Source: Oenanthe sinensis (Eukaryota; Streptophyta; Magnoliopsida; Apiales; Apiaceae). From it: a stretch of 64,000 nucleotides of DNA. Below the pieces are notes generated by a model, which was not told the origin of the DNA, ran no database searches, and worked only from the letters and a program-made list of their open reading frames with translations. A program made the translations under genes and the position numbers. Of this stretch, positions 10,850 through 22,877 are shown piece by piece. The first letter of the stretch is position 1, and every line of letters starts with the position of its first letter. The stretch covers positions 4,407,001 to 4,471,000 of the forward strand of contig JAPMAC010000197.1 of assembly GCA_028671895.1 (NCBI GenBank). Reading direction: 5' to 3'.

Positions 10850-11610
10850 TGTTTTCCCAGTTGTACAAGTAGAAGGGGGGGTTGAATACTTGTATGTCTT
10901 TCCTGCCTGATTTAAAATCAAATTAAGAACAAACTCAAACACAAAAATATGAATAAGTACTGTTTTGTATTATTGATTTGTGAATACAAAACTCTCCTAG
11001 GGTGTACACAAACCCTAGCAGCTTCTCTGTGTTTATTACAGCAACTCTCTCTATCTCTATGCCCTCACAATTTCACTCAGACAATTATGCTTCGACTTCC
11101 ACTCCTTTACAATTAGGTTACATAGAGTTTATATAGAGAGCTGCCTATCAACTAGTAACAGAAAGTAAAATTATAATAGGAATAAAATCCCTAATTATTA
11201 GTTGACAGTTTCCTTCTAGAATTCTCTTTCTTTCCATTACAATATCTGCAATATATTTATCTTGATCTTCGAAGACTTTCCATTCCTGTGATCTTCTTCC
11301 AAATTTATCCTCAACTGTATAGACTCTGAAATCTTCAAACTCTGATGATCTTCAGACTCTGATCACATGTAGTCTCTGATAGATCATAGACTCTGATAGT
11401 CTATAGACTCTGATCACCTTACAGACTCTGATCTTCATGCAGACTCTGGTTTCACTTTCTACAGAAATTCTTCTAAGTACAAGTAACATGAATGTTGACT
11501 ATCTAGACTCTGATTATACATTTCAGAGACTAGAAAGACTTATTACAGATAAACTAATCTAGACCCTGTTCTAGTATTTTATACATCATCAAATGAATAT
11601 ATTCCTAACA
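10850..11610 (-). repeat. 5' LTR of copia-1
   Basis: Plus-strand edges are TGTTTTCCCAG at 10850 and ATTCCTAACA at 11610; on the minus strand it starts TGTTAGGAATA, typical of Copia LTRs. It has the GTAGAAGGGGGGGTTGAATA signature near its minus-strand 3' end, shared with other Copia LTRs in this window. Its U3 half holds a motif array at 11321-11570. Confidence 0.9.
11321..11570 (-). repeat. U3 motif array AGACTCTGAT
   Basis: About ten copies of AGACTCTGAT (minus strand ATCAGAGTCT), exact or with one or two changes, lie about 17-55 bp apart. Clear copies start at 11354, 11388, 11405, 11423 and 11505; variants start at 11321, 11336, 11371, 11441 and 11561. They lie upstream of the expected promoter in the LTR. 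Other Copia LTRs in the window have a different motif in the same place. Confidence 0.8.
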
Positions 11611-11746
11611 AATTATTTAAACCCTTCGAGGGTTTTCTCATCTTTCTGATGGATTCCAGAGTTATCTTAATCGAATTCGTGCTTGCAGATTCATTTGTGT
11701 TCTTAAGGATTAACGTTTGTTTATCATAGGCTTTCGTTCTGCGTCA
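11611..11746 (+). repeat. LTR 3' end of a plus-strand chromovirus
   Basis: This segment ends in CA at 11745-11746, two bases before a primer-binding-site-like TGGCATCAGAGC (11749-11760), one change from the initiator-Met type. Only the end of the LTR remains; the left part is replaced by copia-1. Confidence 0.6.
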
Positions 11747-11794
11747 GTTGGCATCAGAGCAGGCTTTATCTTGTCTTTCATTAATTGATTCGAT

Positions 11795-13309
11795 ATGGGA
11801 AAACCAGTTACCAAGAAAGATCTTCAAGATGTGAAGACGACTTTTACCGCGGCTCTGAAGGTTTTGACAGATCTAATGACTACGTTCTCAAATCAAGTGA
11901 ATAACAATAACAACCAGCGTAAAGTTGGAAGAGAGGGGTGTGCTAGGGTTTCATGAGTCAGTGCTGATAGTTCTAGTTTAGGTGAAGAAGTTATGGGGGA
12001 AGAAGAGGAAGAAAATGAAAGTCAGCATAATAATAATGATTATAGGGTGAAGGCTGATATACCGTTATTCTATGGAACTATGGGAATAGAGGAGTTTTTG
12101 GATTGACAGATTGATGTTGATCGTTTCTTTGATGTTATGCGCGTTCTTGAGGGTAAACAGGTGAAGATGGTAGCTATTAGGCTAAAGAATACTGATGTGG
12201 TTTGGTGGGATAAGATAGTTATGCAAAGAAAAAGACAAAGAAAAGAACCAATCAAGACTTGGAGGAGAATGAAGCATTTGATTTTAGAGAGATTTCTACC
12301 AGAGGACTATGAACATATTCTATATAAGATGTATATTGAGTGTTTTCTAGGGAGAAGGACTGTAACGGAGTAAACGACTGAGTTTATGCATTTTTCTGAC
12401 CGTAATGATTTAGGAGAGACAGAAAATCAGAAAGTTGAAAGATACATCAGTGGGCTAAAAGTTTCAATACAGGAAAAGATGGGATTGCAGCCTGTATGGA
12501 TTGTGGCAGAGGCTTCTAATCTTGTGTTTAAATCTGTGCTTATGGAGAAGAGCTCTCGTGTTTTCTAGGGCAATAGAAGATTTACACCTAGTTTTGATAC
12601 CATAAATGATAATGACAAGAGTGTGGTGAACAAAGATACTAGTATTGTTAATAAGGGACTTGGCGGTTCTGATAGTGGTACTCAGAAGACTAAGCCTCCA
12701 ATGCAGAAGCCAAACAATCCATATCTCAAACCATCAAGTGATAAGTGTTTCCGATGCGGAAGACAAGGGTATAAGTCTAATGTATGTCCAAGTAGGAGAA
12801 TAATTGTGATAGTGAAAGAGGCTAAAGATGAGGATGGCGAAGAAGATAATGATTATGAAGGGGCGGAGTTTACCGAAGAAGAGTCGTTTGATAGGGTAAA
12901 CATAATGCTTCAGAGGGTATTGTTGTCATCCAAAGAAGAGAGTCAACGCAGAAATTTGTTTAAGATGCACTGTTTGATCAATAATAAGTTGTGTAACCTT
13001 ATAGAGGATAATAGAAGTACTGAAAACTTGGTATCGCAAAACCTAGTTGATCATCTAAAACTGCCTACAAAGATCCATGAGAAGCCTTACACCCTCGGAT
13101 GGGTCAGCAAGAATTCTCAAGTTCGTGTGTCTTTGACTTGCAAGGTTCCTATATCTATCGGAAAGCACTACAAAGAAGAGGTAATATGTGATGTTCTTGA
13201 TATGGATGTTTGTCATGTTCTACTTGGTCATCCTTGACAATTTGATAATGATGTAACGTATAAGTGACGTGATAATGTGATGTTGTTTAAGTGGGGTAAT
13301 CATAAAATT
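11795..13309 (+). pseudogene. gag-pro: Chromovirus gag-protease fragment with six stops
   Basis: One reading frame starts at ATG 11795 (MGKPVTKKDLQDVKTTF). It contains a gag capsid domain (GKQVKMVAIRLKNTD, then WWDKI and ERFLPEDYE), a CCHC knuckle (CFRCGRQGYKSNVC, the usual His replaced by Tyr), an acidic linker and an aspartic-protease-like domain ending CHVLLGHP. The frame is interrupted by stops at 11954, 12104, 12371, 12566, 13235 and 13265, yet no frameshift is needed. Four stops are TGA, and their contexts suggest lost Trp or Arg codons. The active-site loop reads LIEDNRSTENL, which differs from the usual D-S/T-G. The fragment ends at 13309 where a Tat-like LTR begins, and RT onward is absent. 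The style resembles the Reina/Galadriel/CRM group; lineage is unsure. Confidence 0.85.
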
Positions 13310-13776
13310 GGGTGTGAGAATCAAGCCAAAAAACGTAGTTCTAATGTTGAGGAGTTAGGCCATTTATATAGGCGCGTGAGGGCTTTGGAATTAGATTAGA
13401 AGTAGGAGACTTGGTGGCCAAGTCTCCTAGTGACAAGGATGTCTAAACCTCTTAGGAATGAGAGTCCTCGTGGCACTCTTCCCACGTTTGGGTTTCTAGA
13501 TCCTTCTAGGATTAGGGCCTTCAACAGGCTTCTCGGGCCTTTACTGAGCCCTTATTAATTAATTACAAAATTAATTAATAATAGAGGCTTACTGGGCCTG
13601 TGGCTTCAACAGAGCTTGTGGGCTGGATTTATAAATCCAGTTGATCCTTGTATTATAAATTCAATTGATCCTAGAATTTAGTTTCCTAGTTCGTTTCAAG
13701 GGTCGAAGCCTTTTGACCATACCAGGTCTAATTAATGAAATAATAAATGTTATATTTATTATTTCTTCAGGGCTAT
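13310..13776 (-). repeat. 3' LTR remnant of the Tat-like element
   Basis: It aligns with 27838-28296 (shared GGGTGTGAGAATCAA start and TTCAGGGCTATT end). It lacks the first ~130 bp (plus-strand order) of the right LTR and its last few bases, so both ends are junctions: with the chromovirus gag at 13309 and with the Tat gag at 13777. Confidence 0.85.
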
Positions 13777-14279
13777 TAATTTCTATCTTTGGGGTCAGAG
13801 TCCCTTCATTTTTCGTTGTGACTCTTGTCATGTCTAGCACCCTCCTTGGTGTATTTTTCCAACTTTACTCTTCTAATCAGAAACTCTATCTCATCTTTCA
13901 ATTGACGAAAGTCATCAATGTCGTGTCCTACATCCCTATGGAACCGGCAGCACGCGTTCTTATTTCTATTTTCAGGATCAGTCCTTAGTGGTTTCGGCCA
14001 TCGAAGGTCTTTACCCTTCTCAATGTCCATTAGTATTTGGCTATGAGCAGTATTTAGTTTCGCATACTCTGTGAACCTGGATCCTCCTTTCTTTTTGGAG
14101 TCATTAACATCATCATTCTTTGCATACTTGGTATCAACAGTATACTCAGTATCGCTGGGTCATTTTTTGGAGTAGGTGTTCGAGGCTTGAAACCCTTGGG
14201 CTTTCCTCATAATTTCCTCGGCCTTAATATACTTTCGAGCTCTCTCTTGGAGCTCATTCATACTCTCGGGGGGCCTCTT
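13777..14279 (-). pseudogene. gag: Tat-like gag, C-terminal part
   Basis: On the minus strand it continues the gag broken at 22877, beginning with the RPPESMNELQERARKYIKA region. It includes RWPKPLRTDPENRN and FHRDVGHDIDDFRQLKDEIE, a histidine-containing motif with LKDEI typical of Tat/Athila gag. An in-frame stop occurs near 14160 and another near 13804. The segment ends at the LTR remnant; the usual protease does not follow. Confidence 0.85.
14275..14279 (+). repeat. Target-site duplication CTCTT, left copy
   Basis: CTCTT lies directly before the left LTR of copia-2 and again at 22873-22877 directly after its right LTR. Removing copia-2 and one copy restores an uninterrupted Tat gag frame across the site. 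Confidence 0.93.
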
Positions 14280-15877
14280 TGTTAGTATTGGTGTCCTAGA
14301 GACAATACTTTTAATGTTTTATAGAAAACAATTAAGGATTATGTTTTATGTGATTATTTAATTAATATTTATTATGTCTTTATTTACTGCGTCATAAATT
14401 GAAAGAATAATAAATGTCCTTGGAATATTAATACATAATATATATCTTTAAGTATGTGACTTAAAAATGAGATTATATGAATAGTATTTTATTCCTAAAA
14501 TTTCCTAGTCAAGTATTATTATTTAAGGACAGTAATAACGCAATAAGACTAGTATGTTTGTTGACAGATGACCACATCTCATTGGTCATAGGTATGGTGA
14601 TACTAAAGTCAAGAACATAAGTATATGTATCAATACATGACACTGGAAAGACCCGCCGTGAGATTCTACATGTTAATAAGTGTCATAAGAAATCTCACAG
14701 TGATAATGATGTAATGATCCTCTGACTTGAAATCATTATATTTCTATACGAGGATTAATATACTTTCATTACACTCAAAGTTACCTTTAACCGGGTAATG
14801 ATAAAGGTGGACATTGGGTATGCTATGAATCGTATGGGGAATATGAATGATAGATATAGGATTTAACCCTCCAATTCTAGGAGTGATATTATTAGCCTCT
14901 TGATTGAGTGAGACTATGAAATACATGGCCATGCTCAAATATTGATTTGTTTAAACAGTCTACTCATTGATCAAGGAAACCAAGATTAAACGTTGAAGAG
15001 GATGACACTATACATGCCTCGAGTTTTATCTATAATATAAGGTTAAAGAGATTATATTACATTGAACATTATTCACGAAAGGTTTAATTGAATCACCAAT
15101 TATTATTGTTACTTGGGTAGCAATGATGTATTACTAGATGCCGCTCCTTGTTTATAATTTTATTATTAGATAATAAAATTATTGCCAACGTAATAATAAC
15201 CTAAAGGGTCACACACAAAGAACGTAAAAAAACGGAGGTTTATTTAAATTACGAATTTAAATATATTATTGTTTATTCGAATTTAATTATTTAATTAATT
15301 AAGTGGGACTTGATTAATTATATTAGAATTCGGATTTAATAAGTATTATTATTATTCGAATTTAATTATTGAATTAATTAAGTGGGACTTGATTAATTAT
15401 ATTAGAATTCAGATTTAATAATAATAATAACCCAAAGTCATAATGGGTTTTAGAAACCACATGGATTAGGGTTCGGCCCAAAATCTCTCTCTCCCCTATA
15501 TATACATAATGATGTATAGTATTAGGGTTTAATCATCAAATTTCGTTTTAGAGAAAAACCCTAGCTGCTCAACATCAAGAGAGGCTCGAGAGAGAGAGAG
15601 AGAGAGAGAGAGAGAGGCAAACAATTCGGCTAGTACCGACTCCGGTGATCGTAGGACGATCGGGCGTTCATGTGGACTTCTTTAGAGAGCAAATCTTTGC
15701 AAGAAAGGATTGCTGTGATTCATCTTTCTGGACCTCCATTAAACAACATACGAAAGCTTTGTTAAGGTACATCCTTCTTCACCATAATCATCCAACGTTA
15801 TACATGGATCCTGCGATTGAGTTTCGATTTTTATTGTTTTTACGTTATAATGGGATGATTTGGTTATGTGTTTAACA
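14280..15877 (+). repeat. 5' LTR of copia-2
   Basis: It starts TGTTAGTATTGG and matches the right LTR closely up to 15847. The last ~30 bp differ completely from the right LTR end (22840-22872). The first TG...CA-consistent end after the divergence is at 15877 (TTTAACA), so the true edge is uncertain. It contains a TATA box at 15496 and a (GA)n run at about 15588-15616. Confidence 0.85.
15496..15507 (+). promoter_or_regulatory. Probable TATA box of copia-2 LTR
   Basis: CTATATATACAT follows a CT-rich tract; the same box occurs at 22494 and 24933 in the other two LTRs of the family. It is the best candidate for the retroelement promoter. Confidence 0.6.
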
Positions 15878-17647
15878 GTTTTTCGATGTATGTAAACATA
15901 TATATGATATGCCATGACTATATATTGATATATATGTTTTATATGATTTTGAATATATGATATTCATGTGTTGTATAATCATGTGATGATTGTGTGTATT
16001 GCTGTATGTATATGATATATGTTTGTTCTTGTTATGGAAATCGTATTCGATACGAATTCTGAAACGGCTTCGGTAGATTTTCTGAAATCTGTGTCTAGTG
16101 TCCGATTTTCACAAACGATATGTGTTTTCTGACTGGAATCGTGTCACTGAACAATACTGACAAAGTCAGCTTCGCGTCTATAAGCCGTTTGACGACGTTA
16201 CAGGCCCCGAAACGGCGATTTATTATTATCTGAAATTTATTTGATTTTCTGAAATTTTGAAATTTATTATATATGATTATATGATATGTTTATATAATCT
16301 GAGATATATTACATGTGTTATGTGATAACATGGTGGATGGTTATGGCCTAAAGACCCATAGGATAGTGGTTTTGTTTTATGGTTTTGGTTTCTAAATACG
16401 ACTTGCATGTCGTTTATTCATTGTAATTGTTAATCTCGAATGTAACTCGAGTTCTTCTTGTAATTTCATTAGAATAGATTTATTTATTATTCAATGTAAT
16501 TGTTCAATAGAGACTTGGAAGCAAGGAAGCTAGGAGGCAATCCAGATGATGGAGCAATGAAGAAGATAAAGACATGTAATAGTGTAGTATTTGAAACTAC
16601 CATAGATTGACCTTGATAATTCCATTAGCTTGGAAATATCACATAGGATGGGGCCATAACCAAATACGTTTAATTTATGCACAATACATATATGTATATG
16701 AATGCATGTGTAGATATGTATGTGTTGGAATGATGTATGTATTAGATACGACACCCATGCCATGTCTACTTAAGAAAGATAAAATCTGTAACGATTCAAG
16801 ATTTTAAAATTAACAAACGATCATGAGATTCTTGTGTTTATGAAATATGGATTTTTAAAACACGGAATTAAATATTGATTTTTGATATCTATAACTAGGA
16901 TTTTCTGACAAAAACGGATATGCGTATTCGTAAGGCTGATGGGTTTTAAGTGTGACCACTGGTATCCTCCATCTACCTGGGAAATGAACAATTTAAGATG
17001 TCAATTTGAAATATTTGGTTCAAGGAAAAATTGAGGATCGCTTTATGATGTGATCATGATCGTTATAAATTTTCTAAACCCCTTAACAAAATATTAAGTT
17101 TTACTCGTATGCTTTCCAATGAATGAACACTCATCGAATCCTAGATCGATTAGGGGAAGGACTGTCAGTGGCAGGGGACTCCTATCTATCGTGGTGAGAT
17201 GCGACGAATATAAACGGTTATATTCGGCCGTTGTATCATTGTGTCTAACTTAACTGAGTCGTCATAATAAGGTGAAAATAAACGGTTATATTCAACCATT
17301 ATGAACTTAGAAGCATAGAGTTTGGTTAAAAGTCTATTAGATAGATAAGATCAATCGTTGTTCACCAAACTATCCAAGAATTATATATGATATAATTGAC
17401 AACTGTTGTCTACCTAAATAATCATTTTTAAGGACTTCTAGTGGTTGACTTAGGACATGACGAAATATGGATCTTGGCTCACTAGAAAGAATTATGGGAT
17501 ATACTTTCCAAATTAATAGTAAGGGCTATTAATTTGATAAAAATAGTGGGAGATATATTATGAATATATCATAATCATTTGAACATAATAAATAACTCAA
17601 ACAATCTAATGTTTATTTTATGCAGTTTAAACATTGTAGATATTTAA
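15878..17647 (+). other. Long untranslated leader of copia-2
   Basis: About 1.8 kb between the LTR and gag. It is AT-rich with no convincing coding frame; short frames at 16530-16807 are accidental. I could not find an initiator-Met type primer-binding site near 15850-15900. A long leader is plausible for this family, but I cannot exclude an old insertion here. Confidence 0.6.
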
Positions 17648-20600
17648 ATGGCAAACAATACAAATACTTTCTCCGTACGAGCAACCCTTGAGAAGGACAA
17701 GCTGACATGAACTAACTTCCTGGATTGGTATAGGAATTTGAGGATTGTCCTCAGGCAAGAGCGTAAGCTCCATGTCATTGAAATTCCTTCACCTGCTCCT
17801 CCTGCTGAGAATGCAACTCGCATTCAGCAAAATGCTTATCAGAAGCATATTGATGATGTGAATGATATTGCATGTCTCATGCTGGCAACCATGAGTGCTG
17901 AGCTTCAAAAACAACATGAGCATATGGATGCTTTTGAGATGATTGAACACCTTCAAATAATGTTTGAGGGACAAGCTCATCAAGAAAGGTTCGACACGAG
18001 CAAAGCACTGTATGCTTGCAAACAGGGAGAGCATGAACATGTTTAACCACATGTTCTGAAGATGATAGGTTATATTGAGTATCTTGATACTTTGGGTTTC
18101 CCGATTGGTTTGGAAGCTCAGATTGACTTAATCTTGCAATCTTTGAACCGCAACTATACTCATTTTGTTATGAACTACAATATGAATGGGATAGACAAAA
18201 CACCCACTGAATTGTTGGACATGTTATGAACTGCTGAAACCAACATGAAAAGGCTGAACCTGCTGCCATGTTGATGGTATATAACAAAGGTAAGGCTAAT
18301 AGGAAAGATAAATGGAAGGGAAAGAAGAAGATTGGATCTGCTTCTGGTCCCAAGCCAAAGGCTAATCCTAAACAGGCTTTAAAGCCTAAGAGTGTTGTTG
18401 CAAAGGGTGATTGTCACTACTATGGTAAATCAGGTCATTGGAAGAGAAACTGTCATGCTTATTTGGAGGATCTGAAGAAGAAGAAGGCTGGTCAAGCTTC
18501 TGATTCAGGTATTTATGTTATAGAGGTCAATTTGTCAACTTCTACATCATGGGTATTGGATACTGGATGTGGTTCTCACATTTGTATAAATGTACATGAA
18601 CTACAAAGGAGTAGGACTTTGGCTAAAGGAGAGATCGACCTACGAGTTGGCAATGGAGCAAAGGTTGCTGCTTTAGCTGTAGGGACTTATTATTTATCAT
18701 TGCCCACTGGGCTTATTTTAGAACTTGAGAACTGTTTTTACGTGCCTGCAATTTGCAGAAACATTATTTCGGTTTCTTGTTTAGACAAGAAAGGTTTTGC
18801 ATTTTTAATTCAGAACAATAGTTGTTCCTTTTCTTTGAATAATGTTATCTATGGGGTTGCACGTTTATTTAACGGTTTATATGTTCTTGATTTAGACACT
18901 CCTATCAATAATGTGAATAACAAATGTCTTAAAATAAATGACTCAAATCAAACATACCTCTGGCACTGTCGTTTACGCCATATAAATGATAAGCGCATTT
19001 CCAAGTTACATAAGGATGGATACTTGATAAGTTTGACTTTGAATCATACGAAGCATGCGAACCTTGTCTCATTGGAAAAATGACCAAATCTCCTTTTACT
19101 GGACAAGGTGAAAGGGCCACTTAACGATTAGAACTTATACATAGTGATGTATGTGGTACTATGCGTACTATGACAAGAGGTGGCTTTTACTACTTTATCA
19201 TGTTTACTGATAATTTCAGTAGATATGTGTATCTTATGAAGAACAAATCCGATTCTTTTGAAAAGTTCAAAGAATACAAAACTGAAGTAGAAAAGCAAAT
19301 TGGCGGAAGTATTAAGACTCTACGATCTGATCGTGGAGGTGAATACTTAAGCCATGAATTTAAGAGTTTATTAAAAGAGTGTGGTATTGTATCACAACTC
19401 ACTCCTCCCGGAACACCACAATGGAATGGAGTTTCTGAAAGGAGGAATCGTACTTTGTTGGACATGGTACGATCGATGATGAGTCATGCAGATCTTCCAA
19501 TTAGTTTCTGGGGCTACGCCCTGGAGACGACTGCTTATACACTTAACCGAGTTCCTACTAAAACGGTTCAGAAGACTCCATATGAGATATGGACTAAGAA
19601 ACGTCATAGCATGTCATTTATGAAAATATGGGGATGTGAAGCGTTTATGAAACGTTTAACTTCTGACAAGCTAGGACCTAAATCAGACAAATATAATTTT
19701 GTGGGATACCCAATTGAAACAAAGGGTTATTCATTCTATAATCCTTCCGAGAACAAAGTGTTTGTTGCTCGAACTACGGTTTTTTTCTTGAAAGAGAAAT
19801 GCTTTCGAAGAAAAACAGTGGGAGGATAATAGATCTCGATGAAGTTCGAGGCCAACAAGATAACATTGAACCAATGGAGGAACTTGAGCAAGATGTACAA
19901 TACCACAACACTGCTCAAGAAACACAGGTTATTCATAGGTCTAGTAGGATTCGCCATGAGCCTGAGAGATATTATGGATTTTTCTTAACTCAAGATCGTG
20001 ATGTGATGCTTATCGACGAAGATGAGCCTCTCACCTACTAAGATGCTATGAACACTCCAGAATCCAAGAGATGGTTGGATGCCATGAAATCTGAGATGGA
20101 ATCCATGTATACTAATCAAGTATGGACTTTGGTTGATCCACCTAAAGGAGTAAAACCTATAGGGTACAAGTGGGTTTTCAAGAAGAAGACCGACATGGAT
20201 GGTAATGTACAGACCTATAAGGCATCATTGGTGGCAAAAGGTTTCAAGCAAATTCATGGTATTGACTATGATGAGACTTTTTCACCAGTGGCTATGGTCA
20301 AGTCCATCAGGATTTTGCTTGCTATAGCTGCTTACTATGATTATGAAATCTGACAGATGGATGTCAAAACCACTTTCTTAAATGGGAGCCTTGAAGAAGA
20401 TATGGATGTGTATATGACACAACCTGAAGGTTTTGTTGATCCAAAGAATGCTGTAAAGGTATGTAAGCTGCGTCGATCCATTTATAGATTGAAACAAGCC
20501 TCAAGGAGATGGAACATTCATTTTGATGAAACTGTCAAAGAGTTTGGGTTTATTCAAAATGAAGATGAACCATGTGTTTACAAGAAGGTAAGTGGGAGCA

Positions 20601-21265
20601 ATGTGGCATTCCTATAATTATATGTTGATGATATATTAATAATAGGGAATGACATTCCTTCTTTACAGGCTGTTAAAACTTGGTTGAATAAGAATTTCTC
20701 AATGAAAGACTTAGGCGAAGCGACCTATATTTTAGGTATCAAGATCTATAGAGATAGATCAAGAAGAATGATTGGTCTAAGTCAGAGTAGATACTAGTCT
20801 AATCCAGGTGAAGGTCACTGGACAGCAGTCAAGAATATTCTTAAGTACTTGAAGAGGACTAAAGATTAATTCTTGGTATATTGAGGAAAAGATAAGCTGG
20901 TTGTAAAAGGTTACACCGACGCTAGTTTCTAGACAGACAAGGATGATTCGATTTCTCAGTTTGGATTTGTGTTTTGTCTAAATGGAGATATTGTATGCTG
21001 GAATGGTTAACACCAGAGACAGTTGTTGATTCTACAATAGAGCCTGAGTATATTGATGCTTATGAAGCAGCCAAGGAGATTGTTTGGGGATGTACTTAGG
21101 AGATATCACCTAATTAATGAGATTAATGATCAAGGAGATATACATATATGTAAAGTGCATACTAATAAGAATAATGCAGACCCACTGACTAAGGCTTTGT
21201 CGCAGCAGAAGCACGAAGGTCATACTAGTTCCATGGGTATTAGATACATGAGAGATTGGCTCTAG
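17648..21265 (+). pseudogene. gag-pol: Copia gag-pol of copia-2, broken
   Basis: Gag starts at ATG 17648 (MANNTNTFSVRATLEKDKL) and hits a TGA at 17708. The UBN2-like gag runs to about 18260. A knuckle CHYYGKSGHWKRNC (second Cys changed to Tyr) lies near 18413, the protease motif WVLDTGCGSHIC near 18550, and the GAG-pre-integrase motif (LWHCRLRHIN) near 18960. The integrase core is at 19161-19790 with DRGGEYLS and GVSERRNRTLLDM. RT starts near 20048, with MDVKTTFLNGSLEED at 20357 and YVDDILIIGND near 20622. RNase H remnants run to 21265. Two in-phase losses are visible: about 75 codons between RT and RNase H near 20793, and about 55 codons inside RNase H near 21090. It also has several frameshifts and stops. 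Confidence 0.92.
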
Positions 21266-21279
21266 TACAAGTGGGAGAT
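21266..21279 (+). promoter_or_regulatory. Polypurine tract of copia-2
   Basis: The sequence gtacaagtgggaga lies immediately upstream of the right LTR. A purine run AAGTGGGAGA at this place is the usual Copia second-strand primer. Confidence 0.8.
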
Positions 21280-22872
21280 TGTTAGTAATGGTGTCCTAGA
21301 GACAATACTTTTAATGTTTTATTGAAAACAATTAATGATTATGTTTTATGTGATTATTTAATTAATATTTATTATGTCTTTATTTACTGCGTCATAAATT
21401 GAAAGAATAATAAATGTCCTTGGAATATTAATACGTAATATATATATTTAAGTATGTGACTTAAAAATGAGATTATATGAATAGTATTTTATTCCTAAAA
21501 TTTCCTAGTCAAGTATTATTATTTAAGGACAGTAATAATGCAATAAGACTAGTATGTTTGTTGACAGATGACCACATCTCATTGGTCATATGTATGGTGA
21601 TACTAAAGTCAATAACATAAGTGTATATATCAATACATGACACTGGAAAGACCCGCCGTGAGATTCTACATGTTAATAAGTGTCATAAGAAATCTCACAG
21701 TGATAATGATGTAATGATCCTCTGACTTGAAATCATTATATTTCTATACGAGGATTAATATACTTTCATTACACTCAAAGTTACCTTTAACCGGGTAATG
21801 ATAAAGGTGGACATTGGGTATGCTATGAATCGTATGGGGAATATGAATGATAGATATAGGATTTAACCCTCCAATTCTAGGAGTGATATTATTGGCCTCT
21901 TGATTGAGTGAGACTATGAAATGCATGGCCATGCTCAAATATTGATTTGTTTAAACAGTCTACTCATTGATCAAGGAAACCAAGATTAAACGTTGAAGAG
22001 GATGACACTATACATGCCTCGAGTTTTATCTATAATATAAGGTTAAAGAGATTATATTACATTGAACATTATTCACGAAAGGTTTAATTGAATCACCAAT
22101 TATTATTGTTACATGGGTAGCAATGATGTATTACTAGATGCCGCTCATTGTTTATAATTTTATTATTAGATAATAAAATTATTGCCAACGTAATAATAAC
22201 CTAAAGGGTCACACACAAAGAACGTCAAAACGGAGGTTTTTTTAAATTACGAATTTAAATATATTATTTTTTATTCGAATTTAATTATTGAATTAATTAA
22301 GTGGGATTTGATTAATTATATTAGAATTCAGATTTAATAAGTATTATTATTATCCGAATTTAATTATTGAATTAATTAAGTGGGACTTGATTAATTATAT
22401 TAGAATTCAGATTTAATAATAATAATAACCCAAAGTCATAATGGGTTTTGGAAACCACATGGATTAGGGTTATGCACAAAATCTCCCTCTCCCCTATATA
22501 TACATAATGATGTATAGTATTAGGGTTTAATCATCAAATTTCGTTTTAGAGAAAAACCCTAGCTGCTCAACATCAAGAGAGGCTCGAGAAAGAGAGAGAG
22601 AGAGAGAGGCAAACAATTCGGCTAGTACCGACTCCGGTGATCGTAGGACGATCGGGCGTTCGTGTGGACTTCTTTAGAGAGCAAATCTTTGCAACAAAGG
22701 ACTGCTGTGATTCATCTTTCTGGACCTCCATTAAACAACATACGAAAGCTTTGTTAAGGTACATACTTCTTCACCATAATCATCCAACGTTATACATGGA
22801 TCCTGCGATTGAGTTTCGATTTTTATTGTTTTTACGTTAATTCCGCTGCATTTTCATGCCCGAAACCCTTCA
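21280..22872 (+). repeat. 3' LTR of copia-2
   Basis: 1,593 bp from TGTTAGTAATGG to CCCTTCA, followed by target duplication CTCTT (22873-22877). It shares the ATTCCGCTGC segment near its end with the solo LTR at 23799-25311. A TATA box lies at 22494 and a short GA run near 22588. Confidence 0.93.
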
Positions 22873-22877
22873 CTCTT

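Larger units (their letters stand above)
10188..11610 (-). mobile_element. Ty1/Copia element (copia-1), 5' end only
   Basis: On the minus strand this is a 761 bp LTR, a primer-binding site and the first part of gag. It is cut at 10187 by Del-1. The remaining gag, pol and 3' LTR should lie beyond the far LTR of Del-1, outside the window. Confidence 0.88.
14280..22872 (+). mobile_element. Ty1/Copia element copia-2, full-length but defective
   Basis: Two LTRs (from 14280 and 21280) flank a leader, gag, protease, integrase, RT and RNase H in Copia order. The element is 8.6 kb and bounded by CTCTT on both sides. Coding regions contain several frameshifts, stops and two internal deletions. No recognisable primer-binding site follows the left LTR. 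Confidence 0.94.
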
